DNA of 64,000 nt from Toxorhynchites rutilus septentrionalis (lineage: Eukaryota; Arthropoda; Insecta; Diptera; Culicidae). Below the pieces are notes generated by a model. That model made no database searches. It saw nothing but the letters and a program-made list of their open reading frames with translations, and had not been told where the DNA came from. Shown in pieces: positions 1-9,192 of the stretch (positions are counted from its first letter, which is position 1; each line of letters starts with the position of its first letter). Position numbers and translations under genes: made by a program. The stretch is taken from the NCBI RefSeq assembly GCF_029784135.1, contig NC_073745.1, forward strand, positions 98,229,105 through 98,293,104, read 5' to 3'.

Positions 1-480
1 CTTCCTATTGACAAAAATCTTGGTCAAATGGTGACTGACGAAGTACGATGCAATAATATGCTTGTTACTGAGCTTTGTCAATACGCTTTTAACGATCAAG
101 TAGGCGGTAAAATTGTCCGTAACGAATTGATGATTGTTGCAGATTGCATTTTATCTTCATCGAGCAAAGTTTCCATTTTCGTTCAGGTTGTTGTTTCTTG
201 TATTCATTGAAGTGAATACTATGTCGAACACGCGATAACGTGTGAGCGATAGCAAATCATTTAGGCAACGGAGTATATAATTGACCAAAGCTTGAAAAAT
301 CTTTACATGCTGAAATAATGAAGAAATTTCTCTCTTCGTTGAAATTTCTACCCGATATCAATATTCACGTATTTAAAACTTCGCTTAGATTCATTTATAT
401 AATTTCTCGTCTTGACGATCACAGTGCGCTGACTTGCAGCTTGCAACACTGACAAACTATTTGGCATCAAAGAGTGAAGA
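1..480. other. no recognised gene
   Basis: AT-rich DNA. A 60-codon open frame on the plus strand at 28-210 has no domain I recognise and no clear codon bias. Nothing else is supported here. Confidence 0.5.
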
Positions 481-497
481 ATTTGTTCTGACGGTTT

Positions 498-845
498 ATG
501 TTTTGTTGCACGTCATTTGGTGGTAATTTTGCAATGGTCGTCATGGTAGCCCAAATATATGGAGTGACAGTGACAAATTGCAGCTCTGAGCAGCTGACCA
601 CGAGGGTCCGGAATTGCATCCGGAAGATGGATGTCAGTGCCGTCCAGCGCTCTTGTGAGAGCATCTCCACTATGTTGCGCCGTACGGCTGAGCACGGCCG
701 ATTTGTCAACAATCACTGATTATTTTTTTGAATAACAGCCGTTTTGTTTTTAATAGAAAATACTGAATTGCTTGAAATATTTTTTTTAAATTTTTTTTAC
801 TATATCACTGAAGAAATTCTCATTTTTTATTGAACACCCGTTATA
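498..845 (+). pseudogene. possible Tc1/mariner-like transposase 3' end
   Basis: A 73-codon frame (498-719) ends in a pattern (TRVRNCIRKMD then ML.RTAEHGRF) resembling the C-terminal tail of IS630/Tc1-type transposases, where an R/C-rich helix precedes a final 'NGGxFEH'-like motif. It is followed by a T-rich stretch ending near 845 in TTTTTTATTGAACACCCG, which looks like an element terminus. The 5' two thirds and a matching inverted repeat are absent, so this would be a truncated relic. The family call rests on weak resemblance only. Confidence 0.33.
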
Positions 846-885
846 TACGACTTTGAATATTCAAAGTAATACGATTTAATTTTCG

Positions 886-1003
886 GTGGGTGTCTACCTA
901 TACTGGGAGCCTGAGCACTGCGATGTGGAAGGTAATAAAAAAGTCGATCACTCATCAAGATTTGGATCTTCAACTAAATTCATAGGGGCTGAGTCATTTG
1001 CGA
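886..1003 (+). pseudogene. LINE RNase H fragment (Lian/LOA-like)
   Basis: Read in one frame this stretch gives VEGNKKVDHSSRFGSSTKF, which matches the distal RNase H region of the LINE at 53.9-58.2 kb in this window (there the reverse strand reads VEGNEKADLLARL after frameshift correction, then GSSTKFVG). Known role of the family: LINE ORF2 RNase H degrades the RNA template during target-primed reverse transcription. Only about 40 codons survive. They abut a transposase fragment directly, so this is a small mosaic piece. Confidence 0.6.
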
Positions 1004-1255
1004 CGAAAGGGGAATTCTCCAGGTGAGTTCAAATTTGTCTTCGCGGAGAAACTCGCTCACGAATCGAAGACTCGGCACAGCGTCTGTAGTTGTGGAAAGA
1101 AAACAAAGATTTTCATCACTGGAGCAACTATGAGTGAAAAACTTTACAAGAAGGTGGATCTTCAGAAAATAATTTTGACGTTAATTCGATCACACGAAGG
1201 TCCCGTAATGTTCTGGCCTGACTTAGTCAGCTACCTATTACAGCCCAAATGAAGT
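1000..1255 (+). pseudogene. DD37E-type Tc1-like transposase fragment
   Basis: The 84-codon frame contains VCSCGKK followed about 45 residues later by SHEGPVMFWPDL. The same two blocks in the same spacing occur in the two DD37E elements at 14.0 and 20.2 kb (ICSCGKRS, QHEGPIIFWPDL). FWPDL carries the second catalytic aspartate of the cut-and-paste transposase. The N-terminal DNA-binding half and the third catalytic residue are missing. Divergence from the other two copies is large, so it is an older or related lineage. Confidence 0.68.
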
Positions 1256-1984
1256 AGAATGTTTGCCTCAGCAGAGATTCATTACTAATACCCTAACGCA
1301 AATATTTCCGTCTCGCTATCTCCTTTCCTTGTTTATATTTATCATTACGGCTGCATAATTTGCAACACCAAACAATTGTCAATCATAGCAGACTAAAATT
1401 AGGCGATTGTTGCATCGTTACAGCCCGTTACAGCCCAAAAGCCCTTTCTGTTGAGTAATTTGGTCGCGTCCACAGTTCAATCCGAAACGAAAACATGTGA
1501 TGACACAAAACAAGGAAGAACAAGCGTTATTCATTGCTTTGAATACAGAATGATACTGAAAGTTTGTCTTCTTTTCTTGCTTGTTGAATTAGATAGACTT
1601 TCAACTTATTCAGTCTATTCGTCTCTAACCTTAAAAAAGGCCCTTGAAAAACTTGACTTTATCCATCATATTACTCCTCCACCCTCATTGCCTTGAGAAA
1701 GGCATTCGATCCCTCGCTCGCCCAGCAACTATGTTGTTCAGTCGATTTCCTCACGAAGAATGAAAGTTTGCGTAGTAGTAGTAGTAGTAAAATGATTTTT
1801 ATGAACATTGTTTTGTGCATTAATACTAATTACATTTTAAGTGTTAAGCTTGAATGGCCCGTCAGCTTTGATGTATTCAATTTTCACATGACTATGTTGT
1901 TCCGTTTGAAAGTTTTCTAACAAATATGAATTACTCCTCAGTAGGAAATGTTGAAATGAAATTATAAATTTGATAACCTACCTA

Positions 1985-2283
1985 ACGAAAATTAATTTAA
2001 ATCTAATTTGCCAGATCGTTCATGAAACGATGGTCCGATCTACGGCGAGAATCTCTGAACCTAGACAGAATTGTTATTTTCCTGTCCTTCAACATTTGAA
2101 GACCAGCCAGACGATGGATCTCAGTGTTTCTCGTCCTCGGAGGACTGTGCAGTATAATCCTGAGGAATTTATTTTGATTAACTTGCAATTGTGCATGGTG
2201 GATTTTTGCGCACGACTTCCAGACTGGCAAAGCGTATTCCATCAGAGGAAGAATTATTTGTTTTTGAATAGCAAGTTTATTTT
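1985..2283 (-). pseudogene. LINE reverse transcriptase, C-terminal part
   Basis: Minus strand reads NKLAIQKQIILPLMEYALP, then QNKFLRIILHSPPRTRNTEI and HRLAGLQMLKDR. These are the thumb and C-terminal blocks that follow the YADD region in Jockey-clade elements. It continues the RT half at 3630-4400: SALSLK on one side and NKLAIQ on the other join in frame once the intervening family C repeat is removed. Together with the shared orientation this shows one LINE split by a later insertion. Confidence 0.82.
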
Positions 2284-3623
2284 GACGTAGGATTACGTCT
2301 TTCGGGAACATATTGGGGTACAAATTGAAAATAGAAAATCGAGCACATCGTGAAAATTGTCCAATTTCAAACGCTTATTGCTCTGTCATTTCGAGATGGA
2401 TTGATGAAATTTTTGCGTCAAACGATTTCGGCACAACAACATAACAATTTTTTATTGAATAAAATAATATATGTCATGAAACTAACTATCGCACAATTGA
2501 ATAATCTCAACCCCTATCCTAACGGAAATACCCACTTCTGATTGGTCGAAATTGACGACACATGCGGCGGTTCCCTAACAGAGACATCAAAACCAAGATG
2601 CCTGTGGGAAAACGACAATGCAATTACATGAAAGTAGGGGGAGCATTTGCTCCCACCGAAATGTGTTCCCCTAACAGAGACTTCCAAGCTGCCTGGGGGA
2701 AATCGCAAGTATCTGCAAGTCGGGGCCATTTTTATATTGCAAGTAAGGTGAGTGATACGATTAATTTTAGCAAATAAAATTTAAATTTGGAACTTTAATG
2801 TTGGTTGCTTCGTGATATTTCATATCAATGACCGATCGTGTATTGTGAAAAATTGAGCACAAGTGTAAGTGTAAAATTGTATATGGTAGCAGTTGTGTTA
2901 AACATGACTTGATATATGAAACGATTTATTTCAATTTTCATAAATAAAAATCAAGGTGTGTTCCCGCTTGAGAACGGGTCGTTCGGTTTAAGTTGTCTGT
3001 TGTTTTGTTGTGTTTATTTTCACATAAGGAAAATTCATACGGCGAAGAAAATTAGAAAAGTGAAGAAATATTCGAAAAAGTGATTCAAAAGAGAGTATTA
3101 GGTGTTGTTAGTCCAATTAAAATTCGCATTGGGTTGAATAAACACTCGGAAGGTAAAACATATAAAAGAAAATAACCCTTTTCCATTACAAATATGTTTT
3201 CTCTATATTAAAGTAACATGTTTTACTGATGAGAAAAATTGATAATTGTGTTCGGTATTGATAATTATCTTATATTAAATTGGCGTTTTTTTTCCTTATT
3301 TCATCAATACATAACACAGGACGCATCTCGTCTAGGGACATGGAGGGCTGTTTTCATCATATCTCATTTCACTTCGGCATCTTCTATCTGATACGCATCA
3401 TCCAACCACTGTTTACCATCCTTCTGTCATCATCACTCGGTAAACACTGGTAAAGTGAACAAACAATATGCAACAACCAAACCAAACGGCCCTTTTCAGG
3501 GCCACCACATCATTATCAAAGAGTTTAATAATGTTATTCTTCAAACATATCCAAAATCAACAGATAACCTAACGGAATCCTACGTCAACTATGCGTCGTG
3601 TCTCGGACACAACCCTCCTGTGA
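2284..3623 (+). repeat. family C repeat, copy 1
   Basis: A roughly 1.34-kb non-coding element inside the LINE. The left end is TTGACGTAGGATTACGTC followed by TTTCGGGAACATATTGGGG. The right end is CCTACGTCAAC followed by CGTGTCTCGGACACAACC. Body blocks (TGATTGGTCGAAATTGACGA, GTGTTCCCCTAACAGAG, ATAACACAGGACGCATCTCG) recur in order in copy 2 at 8.9-13.9 kb. It is flanked by A-rich LINE sequence. It holds a histone-type stem-loop at 3488-3503. The class of the element is unknown to me. Confidence 0.75.
3488..3503 (+). promoter_or_regulatory. histone mRNA 3' stem-loop-like element
   Basis: GGCCCT-TTTC-AGGGCC forms a perfect 6-bp stem with a 4-base TTTC loop. The 5' flank is ACCAAAC and the 3' flank ACCACA. 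This fits the metazoan replication-dependent histone 3' stem-loop as I know it (CCAAA, 6-bp stem with two bottom G-C pairs, UUUC-type loop, ACCA). The purine block CAAAGAGTTTAA begins about 12 bases downstream, where a U7-pairing histone downstream element normally sits. No histone coding sequence precedes it in this repeat. Confidence 0.7.
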
Positions 3624-3629
3624 CTTTTT

Positions 3630-4400
3630 TAGGGACAATGCAGATCTTCTGTTGATGAGTGGATACCATACTTTCTTTAGTATACAACATTTGTTTAACG
3701 TTTTGTCTACATGGGAACGGAACAGTAATTTACTATCTAGGGTAAGACCAAGGTAAACTACTTCCCTCGACCATTCAATGGGAGTGTTACTGGGGTAGAG
3801 ATGAACGTTTCTTGGCGGAACAAGTTTAGGTGAATTTGAGTGTGGGAACAAGATGGCTTGTGTCTTAGCCGCATTGATACGAATTTTCCAGCTATCAATA
3901 TAGTCGGACAGAAGATTAGGCCCTCCTGGAGTCTTCTCATCAGAGCACGAATCACTCGACCCTTATAGATGATGGCAGTGTCATCGGCGAATAATGACAA
4001 AATGCCACCACCTGGAAGGGGAGGGACATCTGAAATGAATATGTTGAACAGAATAGGTCCTAGAACGCTACCCTGGGGAACACCGGCGTCAACTCTGAAC
4101 GTATCCGAATGGAAATTCTTCAGGAAGACCTGGAAAGATCTGCCCGCTAAATAACTGCTGACGATCTTGACAAGGAAGATCGGGAAGCTGTACTATGCAG
4201 CTTAAACACAAGCCAATCATGCCAGACATTGTCGAACGCCTTCTCGACGTCCAACAGTGCCATCGCCGATGTTTTTGAAACGCTCTTGTTCCGCCTGATG
4301 ATGTTAGTAACTTGTGCCAATTTGTGTACAGAGGAGAGGCCTTTCCTGAATCCAAATTGTTCCTGGAGGATGATGAAAGTTTTCCTCAGCGAGATCAACT
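3630..4400 (-). pseudogene. LINE reverse transcriptase, N-terminal half
   Basis: Minus-strand frames read in order QEQFGFRKGLS, then ALLDVEKAFDNVWHDWL (RT motif A with its aspartate), then SLFADDTAIIYKGR (the F/YADD catalytic box), then EWSREVVYLGLTLD and INRRSALSLKK. These are RT motifs of the Jockey clade in the right order. Frameshifts separate the blocks and the start is missing through 5' truncation, so no functional protein is made. The frame resumes beyond the inserted repeat at about 2283. Confidence 0.85.
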
Positions 4401-4740
4401 GTTTATACTCTAGGCAAATATTCCCCTTCGTTCTTCTTCTTTTCCTTTGTTCACGGAGACTTTACATCTTACGATTTCCCCTTCGTTGCTCGTCGATAAG
4501 TTGCTCGTTATTGACAGCTCTGTTCGGGAAAGCACACAAATGGACAGAACAAATGTATGAGAAAATGGGATTGCTTCTAATTTTCATCAATTTAAACCAT
4601 ATGCAGACTATGGGATTGTAATGTATAGCATATCAAACAAATCTGAGGGAATTTCCGATTCGTTTGGTATAAACATCGCCAAAATCCGATGGCGGCAAAA
4701 ATAGTTGTTAACGTTAACTTTATTTCATAAAAACGTTGTA

Positions 4741-6525
4741 GAAAAATATGACATACATAGTTGAGAATGTAACTGTGCAAGAAATAATGAGAGTTATCCA
4801 GCTAAAAGTTGTAAAATGTGTCAGAAAAGCAAATGAATATGTTTTCTTTTATTTTTCTTTGAAGATTGTTAAAAAACCTACAACAATATTTTTTTACCGA
4901 TTTGTACTTTATTTGATAATAGATAAATTGGTAATTTTTGTAACTTTTGCGAACTTCTGTTAAAAACACATGATAATTCCAATCGGGCATCAGCATGTGC
5001 GCTTCATCTGGCCTAAATCAGTTAATATTCCACACAGATAATTCGTCTTAGTTCTCGATTATTTTTTTAAAATTTATTGCACTATGCTATCTAGTAGAAA
5101 AGCTAACTTTTCCGAGAAAATACGCCTAGATGGCAGCGATGTTTCCAACCAAACAAGAAGCGTAACTTCTGATCCAATATTTGTAGTACCAAATCCACAT
5201 GAAGCCAAACAGCAACGTGCTGAAAAACATTGACTTATTTCACACGTTTTGTTATATGTTTACACACCCGTCGCCGAATCCTTGTTGGCCTCTCCTATGT
5301 TTAACGTCCTTCAGAATTGTCAGACGGCCAACGTTGTGCGGAGTGATGTGCGATGATTGATGGAATGCGTTTACAGTGTGACATTCGAAGTGTTTATTGT
5401 TTGCAGGAATAGACCCAAACATCCAGGAAAAGGGATATCTCCTGGAATCGAAGCGATCGCACAAGGCCAACGTAAAAGCCAAAGCGGTTCGCTTCGAAAA
5501 TATTTGACGGGCAAATATATTTACAACTGTGCTTGTTTGTGTTTTTTTTTTGTTTGACGTATACATTACGTTCAAACTTCTCGACCTAACAACGGCTCTC
5601 TAGTGCTCATACCCACATCTTTTTGGTTTCACTTTTTGCCTTTTTGGCTCTTTTTTGTTCACTTTTTGCTTCTTAAGGGATTTGTGGAAAAGGCAGCAAC
5701 AGTCGAAGGAATGGAAACGCTTCTTTTATGAATTATTACGAAATTGATGGTTAGCTCGAATCTTCGTGTGCTGTTTGTTCTGCGCTTCTTATGGCAGTTC
5801 CAAGAAGATGGTTGATTTTCAGCAAGTAAGAATACGCATTGTTCAGCATGTGGATGGTGGCTGCTCTGGGTTTGGGCTAATGATCATGATTGAATAGCAA
5901 GTGTTTTGGGAAGAGAGAGAAAAATATAAAAAGCAACATTTTGCTGTTGATTACTGTACCGCCCAAATATGCCAATTATTGATTGCAGTAGGTACGTGGA
6001 TTGCCTTCGTTCAGTGATTTTGGCTAGCTTTGTGACACACCATAATTGCGATTTTATAACATTTGAGACTTATTCGAAGAAATTTCCATTACACATAGAA
6101 TCGAAATCAACACAGAATTTAGCAATAATCCATTAATGAAAGTTCAGTAATTCGCAATTCCCAATTGTTTCATGCATAAGTAGACTGACCAAATAGCTTA
6201 GGAATGAAAACGGGACACGTAAGCCTAAAAAATAAACAAAAAGCGTAATATTTTTTGACGAATTTTATTGAGGGTAAACCGGAAGTAAACCCGAAAATAT
6301 TTTGTCAATCGATGTTCTGTTTATTATTATAACTTCATGGTATCAACATAGAGTCGTGATTTTTTCCGTTTACCTCATATTGTTAATCATAGAAGATATT
6401 TTTCCAGCCAAAATTTTACTGCTTTGGGGCTGTATACATCCCGTCAAATATACTCCGAGTGGTTGTAATTTTAAATCTCCCCACTGAACATTTTTTTAAT
6501 TTGTTTAGGTTGGTAATATTGTCAT
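4741..6525. other. no recognised gene
   Basis: AT-rich unique-looking DNA. Open frames at 5252-5575 (minus) and 4748-4963 (plus) show no family motif. I see no clear repeat boundary except at the right-hand end. Confidence 0.5.
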
Positions 6526-6528
6526 TGA

Positions 6529-7765
6529 TCTTAAGGCAGTATTCTGGTCTAGAAATTTGAAAAAAATCAAAATTTTTCTCTTCATATTTCTGTAATTTTG
6601 GCATTCAAGAATATACCCTAGAAAGGACTTATCGAAAATTCTATTATTCGCCGAGTTAGAGCTAGGGTGGCCATCTGTCCTGATTTAGCAGGACATGTCC
6701 TGATTTTGGGATATATCTGGAGCGTCCTGATTTATTTTTCACAGTCTAGCCTTTGTCCTGATTTTAAGAGAAATTCAATTTTGTTGCAGAATCAAAATTA
6801 TTTCCAGTGTATTATGTTTTTAAGTAAAATCTTTTATATTGAAGACCAAAGTTTTGTGAGCATATAAAGAGTAGCAGTTGGATCTTCCACGAGATGTTTC
6901 AACTATTTTCATTTAGAGATTTTGTTTATTTGGACACGGTGATGTTTTGTCTCGATATTCCAAGCTATTTTTTCAAATGTCTAAACGGAATTGTCATTTT
7001 ACTGAAGAACTGCGCCAGAAGCACCCCCTTTCCACAAAAAAAACTTAAGGATATGAGGCCAACGCTGCATATTTCTTTCACAAGTGTCGGTGACTTGAAT
7101 CGGTATTAAGATTTAGCCGTTTTATTGAAACAGATGTTTGAAATCAAAAATGAAACATTACAGATAGATATGATTGGGAAAAGCATATCCAAACACAGAA
7201 ACGTTGCTAGAAAATTCGATTGGCATCCACTTCCAAATCCATGCTAAACTATGTGGTACAGAAATCCATCAGCTCACAAAATTTGGGTTGCAGATGGACC
7301 TCTTGCGTTTAATACTTGGTGGCTTGTACATCGGTATTATTGTACTTGATGTTTGATGACTCTGAAACCGCCAAAAAATCTCCTGTGCTCGTAAAAAAAC
7401 AGAAGCTATCATCTCCGGAGTATTTTCACCGCATGGATCTCCCAAGAAATATGTTAAATAAATAAATTTCACGTGTTTTTATTTATTTATATCTCAAAGA
7501 ATCACGATGCTTTGGTCATAAACGTTGCTGTGACAGGTGTCCTGATTTTCAACTCTGATCAGATGGTATCCCTAGTTAAAGCCTTTTTAGTGATGCGGTA
7601 TCTAACCTGGTTGGGCCATAACAATGGACTTCAAACGCGTTTTTCTCGAAACTAGTTTTTTCAAACTGGCGTACACGATATCTCAAGTTCTACTGAACCG
7701 ATTCAGTTCGAACTTATATGGATACAATCTGCAGGTATCTTACTTTTGCATGAACCTCTAAAATA
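6529..7765. repeat. unclassified repeat interrupted by a hAT element
   Basis: Sequence left of 6655 (AGGCAGTATTCTGGTCTAG onwards) and right of 7582 reads as one continuous stretch once the 6663-7574 element is removed: GCCGAGTTAGAGC continues as TTTTTAGTGATGCGGTATC. The text after it (CGAAACTAGTTTTTTCAAAC, then ACTGAACCGATTCAG) is the kind of low-complexity phrase found in dispersed mosquito repeats. The left edge resembles an inverted-repeat terminus, but the partner is missing. Confidence 0.4.
6663..7574 (+). mobile_element. hAT-like non-autonomous element (912 bp)
   Basis: Ends match as inverted repeats: TAGGGTGGCCATCTG at the left and, reverse complemented, TAGGGATACCATCTG at the right. 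The 8-base flanks are GTTAGAGC (6655-6662) and GTTAAAGC (7575-7582), a near-perfect 8-bp target-site duplication as expected for hAT transposons. The left 90 bases hold four copies of GTCCTGATTT and the right end another, a subterminal repeat pattern typical of hAT binding sites. Open frames inside (for example 6894-7109) are not recognisable as transposase. Confidence 0.75.
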
Positions 7766-7768
7766 TGA

Positions 7769-8465
7769 TTTTTCTGTACCGGGGTGTAAGCTCAAAGTTT
7801 CAAAAACGAGAGAGTGACGCTGGAGTGCAAGGTTTTGAATATCAATACCTCTTTGCCGGCTGAATGGAGTGGTTTAATAATCACTTCATTCGAAAGATAA
7901 AATGTCAAAGAGTTATATGATTGTCACCTATTAGTCCAAAAATCGTTTCAATAGCTTAAAAATTGCTTTGAAACAGACGGACGCAAAACCAAGGCATCTG
8001 AAGAAACATTCATCTCGTATACATGCAGGCTGTGATTTCTTTTACTCGCTTGCAAATGCGCTCGAGCAAATGAAGATTTGTTCATTCGGTTCCCGTGATG
8101 CAATCGTATCCAAGAGCATCAGTTCCTATTTTGCTCTCGTGTGGAGTGGTCATGAAAACCGTCTTGTATTATTCTCACGAGAACAAAATAAAATTGTGTA
8201 TCAAACTTCATCAGTTGCTTTTGCAAACCCAACGGTTCTTTTCTGGACCACCAACAAGTTCGAAATAGTTGAATTTTGAATTAATAACAATTTCATACTC
8301 ATACTCATCCACTCACACACCAACAAGGAAACCTTGAGCAATCTTTAGAATTAATTATTCATTCATTCATTGAGAATTCAGATACAATTTCAAACAAATG
8401 ATTACAGAGCCAGCGATAGTCCTACGTCTACCTTGCGGTTATATCACAGATATAACCCAATTCTA
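7769..8465 (+). repeat. family B repeat, copy 1
   Basis: Aligns with 32062-33092: shared blocks include GGGGTGTAAG, AACGAGAGAGTGACGCTGGA, CCGGCTGAATGGAGTGGT and, at the right end, TAGTCCTACGTCTAC then TATATCACAG.TATAACCCA. The copy lacks the left palindromic end present in copy 2. It is about 330 bases shorter because copy 2 has an internal expansion. It contains a histone-type stem-loop at 8234-8249. No conserved open frame. Confidence 0.75.
8234..8249 (+). promoter_or_regulatory. histone stem-loop-like element in family B
   Basis: GGTTCT-TTTC-TGGACC: pairs G-C, G-C, T-A, T-G, C-G with one terminal T-T mismatch and a TTTC loop. Flanks are ACCCAAC and ACCAACAAG, close to the histone consensus. 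A purine-rich GAAATAGTTGAA follows about 12 bases on, similar to copy 2 (GAAAGAGTTGAA). Its stem differs from family C but keeps the same architecture. Confidence 0.6.
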
Positions 8466-8946
8466 GTTTTTAAGTTTAACTATTTTGAAAAAATCGGGAA
8501 ACGTAATAAAAAGCGTTTTAAGCCGCATTTTGTTTTTCAAACGGCCGACATATTGTCAAAAAAGATGTTTTTGACTTGTCCGAGGTTCATGCAATAGCAG
8601 TATCTTTACTGATTCAGAATATGTTTGATGTTTGTGTTTCAGATAATCAGAAGGGCTGGAATCGTGTACGCTATGGTACAACTGTTTTTTTAACCCTCTC
8701 ACTTCATCAACTCTCAACTATTCCAGTTATGAATAGTTTTTCTCCGTTCAATTTTTTTTCTATTGTTAAAAGATGGGTGAACAAATAATGATATAATGGA
8801 TACTAAAAATATCCTTTGTTTTATTCTTACGAAGCTCTAAAAACGTCCGAATTGCGTGTCTCTACACCAGAATACCCCTTTAATGTCACTCTCAATCTCG
8901 ATCTGTCATTCAGTTTATTTACAGCGTCATTAAGAACAAGTAGCCT
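8466..8946. other. no recognised gene
   Basis: Open frames at 8370-8597 and 8576-8788 (plus) and 8827-9033 (minus) carry no motif I recognise. The DNA separates family B copy 1 from family C copy 2. Confidence 0.45.
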
Positions 8947-9192
8947 TTTTTGACGTAGAATTATGTCATTCGGGAACATTTTGAGGGTACAAATTGATAA
9001 ACGAAAATCGATTGCATCGTGGAAAATATCCAATTGAAAACGCTTATTGCTCAGTCATTTCATGATGGATGGATGATATTTTTGCGTCAATCGATTTCGG
9101 CACTCCAAAGCAATTTTTTACATTGCATGAAATAATATATGTCATGAAACTAACTATCGAAAAAAATTTCAACTCATATCCTAATAGAAATA

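Larger units (their letters stand above)
1772..4372 (-). mobile_element. Juan/Jockey-like LINE, 5' truncated, split
   Basis: A non-LTR retrotransposon on the minus strand. Its 3' end lies at 1772 with a (TAC)n-type tail, seen on the plus strand as a GTA repeat. The 5' truncation lies at 4372. Flanks repeat as a 12-base target-site duplication, ATGAAAGTTTGC at 1760-1771 and ATGAAAGTTTTC at 4373-4384. The RT coding sequence is interrupted by a family C repeat at about 2284-3623. The insertion split an older family A repeat. Jockey-clade Juan is known from Aedes; the assignment is from motif memory. Confidence 0.8.
1257..4740 (-). repeat. family A repeat, copy 4, split by a LINE
   Basis: Two blocks, 1257-1771 and 4373-4737, align consecutively with the uninterrupted copies at 22.2, 50.2 and 62.0 kb. 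The first block stops inside the phrase GAATGAAAGTTTGC and the second resumes with GAAAGTTTTCCTCAGCGAG. The copy lacks both family ends (left of 1257 and right of about 4737). Open frames inside are not conserved between copies, so the family looks non-coding. The strand is set by analogy with families B and C, whose palindrome plus CTTTC end is taken as the left end. Confidence 0.75.

Noticed and set aside
2003..2323. LINE protein extending into FPKDVILRQ at its N-terminus
   Set aside because: Those residues are translated from the palindromic end of family C (ACGTAATCCTACGTC antisense); the LINE frame starts only at about 2283.
4229..4621. 130-codon plus-strand frame
   Set aside because: Shadow across the antisense of the Juan-like RT and the family A repeat; crosses a clear insertion boundary at 4372.
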